Assembly (NCBI GenBank): GCA_030427905.1
Contig: JAUICL010000002.1
Span: 310,001 to 374,000, forward strand
Length of the DNA stretch: 64,000 bases
Reading direction: 5' to 3'
Source of the DNA: Bacteroidia bacterium
Lineage (GTDB): Bacteria; Bacteroidota; Bacteroidia; Flavobacteriales_D; Cryomorphaceae
Positions 9,164-17,508 of the stretch are shown here, in pieces (position 1 is the stretch's first letter; each line of letters begins with the position of its first letter). Made by a program: the position numbers and the translations under genes. Below the pieces are notes generated by a model, which saw only the letters and a program-made list of their open reading frames with translations, did no database searches and had not been told where the DNA came from.

Positions 9164-9826
9164 TTAGAACCGAATCCCTACTTGCAATCGTAAGTAATTA
9201 TTTGAGAGCTTCTCGAATTTACTGAGTTCACTCGAACTAAAAGCGAGTTTGTAGTCGGGTCTGATCAGGATAGATCGCTCAGCGATAGGTATCTGGAGCC
9301 CTATGCCTATGTAAGCTCCAATAAAACTCGAAACCCCAGCGCGTTCTTCAAAAGTGGAAATTTCGGGATTGGAGCCACTTCCTGAATTGGTTTCACTAAG
9401 CGTCCCAGAGCGAATAGATTGAACCATCAGGTCTGCATAGAGACCAGTTTCCACAAAGTACCGTAGCTCATTTCCGCCTGCAAACCGAATTCCAGCGGGA
9501 ACACTCAGGGCGTTCAAGTAGTAGTCTGTATTTGTCCGCGTCACAAAGTCACTTTCTTTGACTACCTCTTTGAACTGGTGGGTGTAGTTATATTCAAGAC
9601 CAAGAACAAGGCTCAGACGCTCAGACCTTTCAAACTCGTGGTAAGCTCCAATGCCGAACCCTATGTGGTCCTTGGTGTTTGCATCTCCGACGTTTGTTTG
9701 ATTTATTGATACGGCCATTTCAGAAATAAAAGGTTGAGAAGACCCTTGGGCAGACAACCAAGAATTGCTAGGAAGAACCAATACGAGTGTGGCTAATGGC
9801 TTAAGAATAGAACGAAATTTTGACAC
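9164..9826 (-). CDS. Outer-membrane beta-barrel protein (paralogue 1 of 3)
   Basis: 220 residues, GTG start forced by an in-frame TAG four codons upstream. Signal peptide ending near SAQG. The mature part alternates hydrophobic and polar residues and ends in an aromatic residue (YLRLQVGIRF), the C-terminal signature of outer-membrane barrels. It shares the blocks MAVSINQTNVGDANT and GFGIGAYHEFER with the genes at 9844-10521 and 16673-17341, so the three arose by duplication. It sits 17 bases after the 9844 gene and is probably co-transcribed. Function unknown; family resemblance is to small eight-stranded PorT/OmpA-like barrels. Confidence 0.7.
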   Translation of the reverse strand: MSKFRSILKPLATLVLVLPSNSWLSAQGSSQPFISEMAVSINQTNVGDANTKDHIGFGIGAYHEFERSERLSLVLGLEYNYTHQFKEVVKESDFVTRTNTDYYLNALSVPAGIRFAGGNELRYFVETGLYADLMVQSIRSGTLSETNSGSGSNPEISTFEERAGVSSFIGAYIGIGLQIPIAERSILIRPDYKLAFSSSELSKFEKLSNNYLRLQVGIRF

Positions 9827-9843
9827 AGATGACTATTTAAACA

Positions 9844-10521
9844 CTACAGTTGAATCCCCAAATTGATTCTAAAATAATTCAGTTTGATCGTCTCTTCCCA
9901 TCCATCGTCACCAATAGGCTTTTGATTGAAATTGTAGCGGAAATCCGAGCGGAGAATCACGTTCACGTTTTGTACGGGGATTTTTATCCCGACTCCCACC
10001 CAACTCCCTAACAAAGGTCCATTCACAGACTTGTCCTCAAATGTCTTCTCTCGTCTTTCTGGGTTACCAGGTCCACTTGTGTCTAGATAGTTGAGCGTTC
10101 CCTTCTCCGTCGAGTTGACTATTAGGCCAAGGGTCCCTCCAAGGTCTGCTAAAAACTGTGTTTCACCACCGAATTGAAATCGCACACCAATTGGCGATGT
10201 GATTTCATGAAAACGATAGTCGATATTTGATTCATCACTGAGCCGCCCGGTAATCACCCTTTGCTTGAATTGATTGGTTTGGTTGTATTCAAGGCCAACT
10301 AAGAGTCGCGCGGCACTTTGAGTTCTGCTGATGTGGTATGCGCCAAAGCCGAAACCCATTCGGTCTTCAGTGTTATCATCTGCCACGTATGTCTGGTTGA
10401 CGGAGATACTCAATTCAGAAACGAACGGCTGTGATGGTTCTTGAGCGATTGCCCAAAGCGCGCTGAACAATACCAGTACAGCTGTAACACTTGTGTTAAG
10501 TTGAGATTGGATGTTATTCAT
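9844..10521 (-). CDS. Outer-membrane beta-barrel protein (paralogue 2 of 3)
   Basis: 225 residues with a signal peptide cleaved near IAQEP. Blocks SISVNQTYVADDNTEDRM, GFGFGAYHISR and the C-terminal YFRINLGIQL are almost shared with the gene at 16673-17341, which lies on the other side of the DUF3857 operon. The terminal hydrophobic pattern and the alternation of residues indicate an outer-membrane barrel of about eight to ten strands. It starts with ATG and leads a probable two-gene unit with the 9164 gene. No enzymatic motif is visible; a structural or adhesive role is as likely as transport. Confidence 0.72.
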   Translation of the reverse strand: MNNIQSQLNTSVTAVLVLFSALWAIAQEPSQPFVSELSISVNQTYVADDNTEDRMGFGFGAYHISRTQSAARLLVGLEYNQTNQFKQRVITGRLSDESNIDYRFHEITSPIGVRFQFGGETQFLADLGGTLGLIVNSTEKGTLNYLDTSGPGNPERREKTFEDKSVNGPLLGSWVGVGIKIPVQNVNVILRSDFRYNFNQKPIGDDGWEETIKLNYFRINLGIQL

Positions 10522-10816
10522 AGTTCGCGTTTTGAGTCATTAAACCTGCGTGTATTGAAGAAAATAAAAGTTGCTTCATGTCGCTGATGCTCTTCACTTG
10601 TCGATAAGCTTTATTTTCAAAGTTGAATCGGTGAATAGCGTCTCTTATTTCATCTTGTTCAGTTAATTGAATATACGAACTGCACGGGATAAAATGCCGT
10701 TAGGAAAGTTCAACTGGGATTAAAGATGAGCAATAATGGTAATTCTAGCCGAATGAGACTGTATTCAAAACGAAGTTTTGCGTATTTCAGAAAACCTTCG
10801 AAGCATTTCTGGATGC
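10522..10816 (-). other. Gene-free spacer between barrel gene and DUF3857 operon
   Basis: 295 bases without a plausible ORF. It must hold the promoter for the 9844-9164 pair and the 3' end of the operon ending at 10817. A short hairpin (CAAAAC/GTTTTG, 10766-10780) and a second one (AAGCAT/ATGCTT, near 10801-10818) are present, but neither has a clear T-tract. No convincing TAnnTTTG box seen. Confidence 0.4.
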
Positions 10817-11443
10817 TTACTTGTACAAGTAGTGTGTAAAAACAAGTCCGAACTGGTTAGCCCTAATATTAGCGTCACTGAACTGCTCCGATTTAGACCC
10901 CCATACACTCAATGGGACTAATGATGCAGATAAGCGCAAAGAATTCGAACTTTTGAAATGCACTTCAAATCCAGCTTCCAGCATGTCGCTGTTAAGGTTG
11001 GCCAAATTCAAACGGTACCCGAGTAGGACCGCAAAGTCGAAACTTCCACCATACCTACGGTAATAGGCGTATTGAGGTAGCTCAATGTACATTCCTGCAA
11101 GGCCCTTTAAATCATCTTTGGCCATCTGTAGGCCTACTCCCGCATTGAGGTTGAGTCCAATACTCCAATTGAAACTTTTGTAAACAGGTATATTCATTCC
11201 TGCTCGAGCAGTTAGTGAGCTAACATTTCCTTTGGTGTTTGCTGGAATCAAAAATGATTCTGTGTATTCACCCAAAGCGTTTGCTCTTCCACTCACAAAA
11301 ATAGAATCACTGGTCTCGACTAAACTTAGCCCACCAGTCAATCCTAAAGTAAACCCGAAAGTATCTTCTTTTTGGCCGAACAGATTGCTGGTGAATGCGA
11401 GGAGCAAAATTAGGATGAAGCTGTGTTTTGGCGAGTTAGGCAT
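10817..11443 (-). CDS. Outer-membrane beta-barrel protein at end of DUF3857 operon
   Basis: 208 residues; signal peptide (HSFILILLLAFTSNLFGQ). The mature region has barrel-like alternation (FGFTLGLTGGLSLV, WSIGLNLNAGVGLQ, FDFAVLLGYRLN) and a C-terminal strand ending FTHYLYK. It is not an obvious paralogue of the three flanking barrels. It begins 6 bases after the stop of the upstream DUF3857 gene, so it is the fourth gene of the operon 16260-10817. The position suggests that the barrel works with the periplasmic DUF3857 proteins, which is inference. No function can be named. Confidence 0.68.
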   Translation of the reverse strand: MPNSPKHSFILILLLAFTSNLFGQKEDTFGFTLGLTGGLSLVETSDSIFVSGRANALGEYTESFLIPANTKGNVSSLTARAGMNIPVYKSFNWSIGLNLNAGVGLQMAKDDLKGLAGMYIELPQYAYYRRYGGSFDFAVLLGYRLNLANLNSDMLEAGFEVHFKSSNSLRLSASLVPLSVWGSKSEQFSDANIRANQFGLVFTHYLYK

Positions 11444-11449
11444 TAGGCA

Positions 11450-13432
11450 CTACTTTTTCTTGAAATAGTAATTGGTGCTCATAAACCCATAGGCTGCATC
11501 TCGGAGATCCATTATTGATGGCCATTCATCAGGGGTAAATGAATCCTGACTGTAGGTGATTTCAAGGATAGTAGTGTATTCTTGTCCGCTTTGTTCATAG
11601 TTGCGGTATATCCTTCCTAAGTTGTTTTGGACTTCTTTCTTTAAAAGATTGTTCTCAAGCCAAACAAATTCATTCTCACTTACAAATGTGACTTTGTATC
11701 GCGAATTATAAATGTCGTGGAGATAGCCATTCTTCTTTCTAACCTTTCTTAAGTGAAATGGTGTGTAGAAAGAAGACTCAATGAAAAAATGTGGGCTGAT
11801 AGATACAATCCCGGAAGCTACCTTGGGCCTTTGGATTTGGTATGAATAGCTTATTTCGAAACTCAGATCGTCTGTTTGGTACTCGATCGCATACACAGAA
11901 TCGACTCTGTCATAGAGTACCATTTGATTAGAGATAAGGCTTTCCATACTCTCTTCAACTGTGCTTGAGTCGGCTAGTGCATTCGAGATGTAGGCTTTCA
12001 TATCAAGCCAGCTATGCCCGGTTAAAGTCACTGTTTCGTTGATGGTATAGATCAAGGAGTCACCTTGTTCACGATCGTAGGTTATGCGAATATCTTTTGA
12101 ATAAAATCCCGGGTCGAATGATGGAATTTGATCAAAGCGATAAGTACGCTTGCCACGTTCATCCTGAAATATGCTCAGGCAATTGGTCCCTTGGTATTCA
12201 CACCGAATATCGTTGAAACTTGAATAGGGCTCAAGGAGTGGGAAGTAAACCTGCTCTCCCGACTGATCCTTGAATGAGCAAAGAATGTTGCTAAACTGGT
12301 ACAGCGAAACGTATGACGTATCTAATCCACCGAAACTCTTGCTCTCCACGAAATGAAAGTTTATGGGCATATCCAAAACCTTGCAGGTCTCAGATATCAC
12401 CTGGGCATAAGCCCACGCCACATCTATATCGTCCTTTACTTGATCGTAGTTATAAAAATTCTCTTCGATTGGTCTATTGATTTTATCGAGGATCATGTTA
12501 TACCTTTCCCTGATATCTTCAATTTCGTCAAGTTGCCGCTGTGCCTGATAGATCGGTTCTTGGTCAAAAATGTAACTCCGGCTTGCAGCGCGGCGCTTTG
12601 GTTTAAAATCACGAGCAAAGTCTGACCAAGTAATTTCTTCTGCACCTTCATAATTGGATGTGGAATAGACTACACGTGGCTCATCGATGTAGTGACTTCC
12701 ATAGAGTTCATTTGAAGATGGCTCGATATTCTTGAGCTCAATCTTGAGTCCTGATTCATAACTAAAGTCTGTTTTATGATCAATACCGTTATCGAAATTA
12801 TAGGGCCAAAGTTCAATTTCAAAAAGTTCAGAACTGAGAAAAAATGACCTTTCGAGACAATAGTCAGAAGAGCTAAAGTCGATACTTCTCGTTTGGTAGA
12901 AAAAAACCGGATCAATATCGTAGACACGTTTTATTTTATAGATGTATTCTATCTCGTCTCCAATGTTTACATCTCGGAAGGCCAGCATTTTTACATCTCC
13001 TTCTTTCTTATAGTAAAAAGGCGTGTTGGCTGGTAAAGTGGAAGAAACAAAGTGATTTGTATCAGCCGGGACTGATGGCAAATTCTCCTTGTGCGTAATT
13101 GCCTTACAATCGATTAGTTCGAGTCTCTGATGAAGGTCGGTAAACGTTGGAATGTAAAGCTTGTTATACTTCTCAAGCCCGTAAAGCGAATTGATCTTCA
13201 CCTTGCGATGTATAGTCGTGATTACTTCGACAGTAGAAAGAGCCTTTCGGCCTTCTGATCTGGTGTGAACGTATTGCCGATCAAAAATGACCGTAGCATC
13301 ATCGTGTTCGCCCGAGGAAATTTTTTCGAAAGAAGAATTTGCGAAATTGTTCCAAGCATCCACATCTAATTGCGCTATTGCTTCAAACCACGACCCAAGG
13401 GCTAAAAAAACCAGTAATAAATACTTATTCAT
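11450..13432 (-). CDS. DUF3857/transglutaminase-like periplasmic protein, catalytic triad lost
   Basis: 660 residues with a signal peptide (LLLVFLALGSWFEAIAQ). Domains: DUF3857 beta domain (about 30-260), degenerate transglutaminase-like domain (about 300-410), C-terminal DUF3858-like region. Compared with the next gene upstream, the segment holding the catalytic Cys reads YDQVKDDIDVAWAYAQV (no Cys), the His position reads QFSNILCSF, and the Asp position reads VYFPLLEPY. It is therefore a probable pseudoenzyme. The start overlaps the previous stop by 8 bases (translation coupling). The role of DUF3857 proteins is unknown; they are common in Bacteroidota envelopes, often in tandem copies. Confidence 0.75.
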   Translation of the reverse strand: MNKYLLLVFLALGSWFEAIAQLDVDAWNNFANSSFEKISSGEHDDATVIFDRQYVHTRSEGRKALSTVEVITTIHRKVKINSLYGLEKYNKLYIPTFTDLHQRLELIDCKAITHKENLPSVPADTNHFVSSTLPANTPFYYKKEGDVKMLAFRDVNIGDEIEYIYKIKRVYDIDPVFFYQTRSIDFSSSDYCLERSFFLSSELFEIELWPYNFDNGIDHKTDFSYESGLKIELKNIEPSSNELYGSHYIDEPRVVYSTSNYEGAEEITWSDFARDFKPKRRAASRSYIFDQEPIYQAQRQLDEIEDIRERYNMILDKINRPIEENFYNYDQVKDDIDVAWAYAQVISETCKVLDMPINFHFVESKSFGGLDTSYVSLYQFSNILCSFKDQSGEQVYFPLLEPYSSFNDIRCEYQGTNCLSIFQDERGKRTYRFDQIPSFDPGFYSKDIRITYDREQGDSLIYTINETVTLTGHSWLDMKAYISNALADSSTVEESMESLISNQMVLYDRVDSVYAIEYQTDDLSFEISYSYQIQRPKVASGIVSISPHFFIESSFYTPFHLRKVRKKNGYLHDIYNSRYKVTFVSENEFVWLENNLLKKEVQNNLGRIYRNYEQSGQEYTTILEITYSQDSFTPDEWPSIMDLRDAAYGFMSTNYYFKKK

Positions 13433-15314
13433 AAGTCAATGGATAAAAATTGAACGCCTTTACCTGAGCCATAAAATCAAACCAAGGTTCGGTTTCGTAA
13501 ATAGGTGAATGGAGTACGTTCAGGCGTAGCTGCTGACGCACAACTTGTTTGTTGCCTACTACTTCAGTGTAAAATTTTGCCGAGTAGAAATCGTTACCTA
13601 TTGTCGCCATAGGGTAATTAGTCGACGCTAATTTTCCACCGTTGTCCAACTCCAATGTAACATCAATCAATTGTGGGAAATCAATGTAAATAGGTGGGTT
13701 TTTTTCATTGGTCATTTCCAAAGCCAATATGTCGAGAAAAGGAAAAACTGCTGTGTGATCTGAGACAGCAATATTGTAGAACCTACCTTTTATATTAAAT
13801 TTTACACCTTCTGGAGTGAGCGTTGGTTCTGAAACTTCATCTATTTTCACTCCGTCTAAATAGGGTTGAATGAAGTAAAACGGGACGTTTGGCTTTTTTT
13901 CAAGTGATGAATACGTCGAGTAGCTATTGAAGTCACGATAAAAATGACCTGTTAACTCTACATCTATGTCGATCATTGGATCATCAGAAGACAAATCTAT
14001 TTTTCCATTCACCCGTAGCACATTGCTTTCTGGTGGAGATAATTGGACCATGTCCAGTTCGTAAGTATCCCCATTGGCAATCAATACTTCCTTTCCTTCG
14101 ATATGGGCAGGCGCGTGATCCCAACTAGCTGATTTACTGGTACCATCTAGGTAATAGGTTTGGCCATTGAACTTTAGTCCACAGATCATGTGGTTGTCTA
14201 CGATCAATGACGGCATTTTATAGCTGTAGTTATTGCCTCGTGTTCCGACCCAAACATGCCGGGCATCAAAGCCTTCAGCTCTCAATAAGTTGACAAGTAA
14301 GTTTGCCATTCCTTTACAGTCGCCATACTTCAGGTTGACTACATCTTGGGCTTCTGACGGTTTGAATCCTGCGATCCCATCTTCAAATGCTACGTACTGA
14401 ATATTTGCCTGAACCCAGGTAAATATTGCTTGAATCTTTTCTTCATCAGTAGCAAGATTTGAAGTGATTTCTGCAGAGAGTTGCTTCAAAAACACGTCGT
14501 CTGGATGCAATTCTTTGATAAGGGTATTGTACCACTCATACATGGCTGTAGTTGAGTTTAGTACAGGCTGGGTTCTGTTGGGGGTTCTATACTCTTCTAC
14601 AGAGATAACTACGTGCGGTAAGTAGTAGTTTCCCTTAACTGAGTATGATGTAGGTTTGTATTGTCTTAATTTTTTGCCGCTATAGGTTATCGTTGATTCT
14701 GTTTCTTCCTTTTCTATCTCCATCAAGTTGTATTGATAGATGTGGAAATCAACATCCTTATTCTTTTTGAATGAAATTTCGACATCTTCCATCCCCACAT
14801 TATTCTGCTGAAAGAAAAAGCTAGTCAAAAACTTTAAGTCTGTATAGATCACGTCGTAAGAATAGCTTACTACATAGTCTTTCGGAAGGTATACAGAGCA
14901 ATTGAATTGCTTTACTTTAAGGTCGTTGTAGAATATGTTTTCGATAAAGTAGTCCTTTTCATCGGCGTATTTCACTTTAACATTTTCTATTAGGGTTTTC
15001 TCTCCAGCAGAATCCAACTTAAAGTATCTGGCACGCTGTAACTGAACATCCTGCGAGGGGTTAAAAGCAACTTGCGTTAAGCCTTTTGATTGATTACTGT
15101 TAAGATAGAGCTTTTCGTATCTGTGGCTCACCTTGGCATGGTAGGCGTCGTGCGCTTCACTGTAAAAGAATGATACTTTGACTCTCTTTTTAAGCGTTAC
15201 TTCACCTTGTTTATAGACTTTTCTATAATGGTCTATATCTATTTGCCCTATCAAAAAAGTATTTGATAGGACAAATAGAATTAGGAGTACTATTTGGAAG
15301 CGATTAGTTTGCAA
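13425..15314 (-). CDS. DUF3857/transglutaminase domain periplasmic protein, intact triad
   Basis: 629 residues; TTG start at 15314 overlapping the preceding gene by 11 bases. It has a signal peptide (VLLILFVLSNTFLIGQ), a DUF3857 domain (about 35-250), a transglutaminase-like domain (about 280-400) and a DUF3858-type end. The papain-like triad is present: C333 in KYGDCKGMANLL, H375 in VDNHMI and D390 in YYLDGTS. By fold it could be a periplasmic amidase, protease or crosslinking enzyme; no substrate is established. It is the second gene of a four-gene operon and is followed by a homologue lacking the triad, suggesting an enzyme/pseudoenzyme pair. Confidence 0.8.
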   Translation of the reverse strand: MQTNRFQIVLLILFVLSNTFLIGQIDIDHYRKVYKQGEVTLKKRVKVSFFYSEAHDAYHAKVSHRYEKLYLNSNQSKGLTQVAFNPSQDVQLQRARYFKLDSAGEKTLIENVKVKYADEKDYFIENIFYNDLKVKQFNCSVYLPKDYVVSYSYDVIYTDLKFLTSFFFQQNNVGMEDVEISFKKNKDVDFHIYQYNLMEIEKEETESTITYSGKKLRQYKPTSYSVKGNYYLPHVVISVEEYRTPNRTQPVLNSTTAMYEWYNTLIKELHPDDVFLKQLSAEITSNLATDEEKIQAIFTWVQANIQYVAFEDGIAGFKPSEAQDVVNLKYGDCKGMANLLVNLLRAEGFDARHVWVGTRGNNYSYKMPSLIVDNHMICGLKFNGQTYYLDGTSKSASWDHAPAHIEGKEVLIANGDTYELDMVQLSPPESNVLRVNGKIDLSSDDPMIDIDVELTGHFYRDFNSYSTYSSLEKKPNVPFYFIQPYLDGVKIDEVSEPTLTPEGVKFNIKGRFYNIAVSDHTAVFPFLDILALEMTNEKNPPIYIDFPQLIDVTLELDNGGKLASTNYPMATIGNDFYSAKFYTEVVGNKQVVRQQLRLNVLHSPIYETEPWFDFMAQVKAFNFYPLTYE

Positions 15315-16260
15315 GTTCTTGGCGGAATTTGTCTGCTTTAGAGAGAATTTTTCGCTGGGTTTGCTCTACAGCAGAAGATTTAAGTCTTCCCTTTCCCATA
15401 AACACCAAAAGTAGATCATCAGACTCGGTGGATATTAATAGGTTGTAGTGGTAGGTAATTAGCGGGCTTTGGGTGTATACCGGAATTGATCTCCAGAAGT
15501 AGTGATCAGGGTCGCCTTCCACTCTTTTGGCTTCAACTTCTTCATGATCTGTAAACTTTACATTGCTAATTTTCCAGTATTGGATCGCGTCTTGCAAATC
15601 TTCGTTTCTACGATCTCTTTTCTTTTCGTTTTGGTGCTCGCTAGCAGGAACTAAAAAAGTTTTATCAGCGATGTTGTCCGCCCACTCAACAAACTTCATT
15701 TTATAATCTTTTCTGGCAGCAGAACGACTCGTTTTTTGTCCATCAATAGCTGTTTCGGCTGCATCGTTTAACGACTCATTCAGCATGTTGATCATCAATC
15801 GAAGGTCTCCTTTATCAAAAAGGTTGAATCCTGTAATTGGAGCAATTGCTATCGTTCTCTTCTTAGGGCCAGTCACAAACATTGAAACTGTACGGTTTCC
15901 ATAGTCATCTTGCCTATAGGTCAATATGATTGCTTCTTCGTTCTTGCTTTTGATGAGTTGTTTGAGATCGTAACCTTTAATCTCGTAGTCGGTGGCATCA
16001 TAGGATGATTCTGCCATGGCTTCTTTCCAGAGCGTGTTGTAATACTCCACCTTTTGTTCATGGTCAGAAATCTCATCAAATTTTCCCTTTTTGCTCATTT
16101 TATCAATGTATCGTTCACTCGCTTCGAACGTTGGAATATAGAGCACTTTATTCTTGAGTATAGCAGGGTCAAAAGGCTTCACTCCAGCGAGCTGAGCACT
16201 TGCAAGGTTTGTGATTAAAAATGCTCCACAAATGATGAGTAGGTACGACAACTTTTTCAT
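15304..16260 (-). CDS. Exported protein of unknown function, first gene of DUF3857 operon
   Basis: 318 residues with a signal peptide (MKKLSYLLIICGAFLITNLASA). I do not recognise a named domain. Visible features: YIPTFEASERYIDKM near the N-terminus, a lysine-rich middle (res. 85-135) containing KGYDLKQLIKSK, a helical stretch DLRLMINMLNESLNDA, and a basic charged section (SEHQNEKKRDRRNE). No catalytic pattern and no terminal barrel strand, so a soluble periplasmic protein is likely. It is tightly linked to two DUF3857 proteins and a barrel. A candidate promoter lies about 195 bases upstream. Confidence 0.65.
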   Translation of the reverse strand: MKKLSYLLIICGAFLITNLASAQLAGVKPFDPAILKNKVLYIPTFEASERYIDKMSKKGKFDEISDHEQKVEYYNTLWKEAMAESSYDATDYEIKGYDLKQLIKSKNEEAIILTYRQDDYGNRTVSMFVTGPKKRTIAIAPITGFNLFDKGDLRLMINMLNESLNDAAETAIDGQKTSRSAARKDYKMKFVEWADNIADKTFLVPASEHQNEKKRDRRNEDLQDAIQYWKISNVKFTDHEEVEAKRVEGDPDHYFWRSIPVYTQSPLITYHYNLLISTESDDLLLVFMGKGRLKSSAVEQTQRKILSKADKFRQELAN

Positions 16261-16672
16261 GGTCTTCTAGTTTTTCATTTCAATTAATTGGTAAAAGAAT
16301 ATCCGGATCAGTTCAGAATGATTGACCTGAGCACACAGAACTATTGAACGTGTAGAGTAGTATTCCGAACCTGAAATCGGATGACCTATTCGTTTGTAAT
16401 AAGAGTCGATCTCACTAGCTCACTCACTTTCGTAATTCCTAAATCATAGCAGGGCGAAAATAGCTAAATAGTCAAGAGCAGCAAGGGTTTTAACTGGTTT
16501 TTCGAATCGGGGAGACCTACCAAACTGGCAATTAATACTTTAATTTTTGATTGTTACCCGTTTGATCGGCACGAAAAACTCACTACTATTTAGGCGTATT
16601 GATATCAGTCCATTCCGAGAAAGTGGTCCGCATAGAATGATAGTACTTTTTATTGTTGATACGACTACTTTT
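16261..16672 (-). other. 412-base gene-free region upstream of DUF3857 operon
   Basis: No ORF of credible size on either strand. It separates the start of the operon (16260) from the end of the third barrel paralogue (16673). It contains the candidate promoter at 16455-16484 and would give the operon a long 5' leader of about 190 bases. The sequence is AT-rich with no strong hairpin. Confidence 0.5.
16455..16484 (-). promoter_or_regulatory. Candidate Bacteroidota sigma promoter for DUF3857 operon
   Basis: On the minus strand: TTG (16484-16482), 19-base spacer, then TATTTTCG (16462-16455), one mismatch to TAnnTTTG. The TTG-N19 spacing is the textbook one for the phylum. The implied start of transcription is about 190 bases before the ATG at 16260. 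Confidence 0.35.
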
Positions 16673-17341
16673 CTAAATCTGAATCCCTAGATTGATTCTA
16701 AAATACTGGAATCTAATATTCTCTGGGTATAGCCCATCACTTATGGACTTTTTGGTCACATTGCTTCGGATATCTGTTCGGAGAATAAAATCCATTTTTT
16801 CACCTGGGATTTTTACACCAATTCCACCCCAAAAACCGAATAAAAGGCCACCTACAGAATTGTCATCAAATTCATTCACATGATGTTCGAATGTGTTGTC
16901 TTCAGAAAGAGCGTTGGAGTGCGAAGTTCCTTGCTTCCTAGAAGACAAGATGATGTCGAATGAGCCACCGAAGTCGCATAAAAACTGTGCTTTGTTCCCA
17001 ACTTGAATTCTCATACCCGCTGGGATCGTAACGCCATAGAAGGTGAAATCGATGTCTTCATCATGGCTCCATCTACCGTCGTATAGCCATTTCTTGTTTT
17101 GTCGGGTCTGGTTGAATTCAATTCCCGCCAGCAGTCTTGCTACACCTTCCTTTCTACTAATGTGATAGGCCCCAATCCCAAAACCCATTCGGTTTTCGGT
17201 ATTATCGTCTGCCACAAAAGTTGAGTTCACGTTTACAAAAAACTCATTGAAAGGGAACTTTTCTTCCTTTTGCCCAAAACAAATAGTCCCAAAGAGAAGT
17301 GATAGCAGGAGGGTAGAATATTTAGCAATTGTCACCGTCAT
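16673..17341 (-). CDS. Outer-membrane beta-barrel protein (paralogue 3 of 3)
   Basis: 222 residues; signal peptide ending near FGQKE. Closely related to the gene at 9844-10521: both carry VADDNTE(N/D)RMGFG, GAYHISR, a central FLCDFGGS/FLADLGGT strand and the terminal YFRINLGIQ. The two copies flank the four-gene DUF3857 operon on either side. The alternation of residues and the aromatic-rich last strand point to an outer-membrane barrel. The gene stands alone by spacing (412 bases to the next gene downstream). Function unknown. Confidence 0.72.
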   Translation of the reverse strand: MTVTIAKYSTLLLSLLFGTICFGQKEEKFPFNEFFVNVNSTFVADDNTENRMGFGIGAYHISRKEGVARLLAGIEFNQTRQNKKWLYDGRWSHDEDIDFTFYGVTIPAGMRIQVGNKAQFLCDFGGSFDIILSSRKQGTSHSNALSEDNTFEHHVNEFDDNSVGGLLFGFWGGIGVKIPGEKMDFILRTDIRSNVTKKSISDGLYPENIRFQYFRINLGIQI

Positions 17342-17496
17342 GTTTCAACTGTGTTTGAAGTAGGGAAGATAGTAAATTGAACGGGTATAAACTTTGGTTT
17401 CCAAATTGGGGGACTGATCTACTTATCTTTAATGTTGGGATGGAAAAAGGGTTTAAAAAGGACTGAAATTAGTCTCCATCCCGAGCCAATTTTCAA

Positions 17497-17504
17497 TATT
17501 TTTG
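17497..17504 (+). promoter_or_regulatory. Perfect -7 box (TATTTTTG) of cinA
   Basis: TATTTTTG matches TAnnTTTG exactly and ends 4 bases before the cinA ATG at 17509. Transcription from this box would start at or next to the ATG, implying a leaderless message. No TTG is found at the expected -33 spacing, which lowers confidence. Confidence 0.4.
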
Positions 17505-17508
17505 CCGG

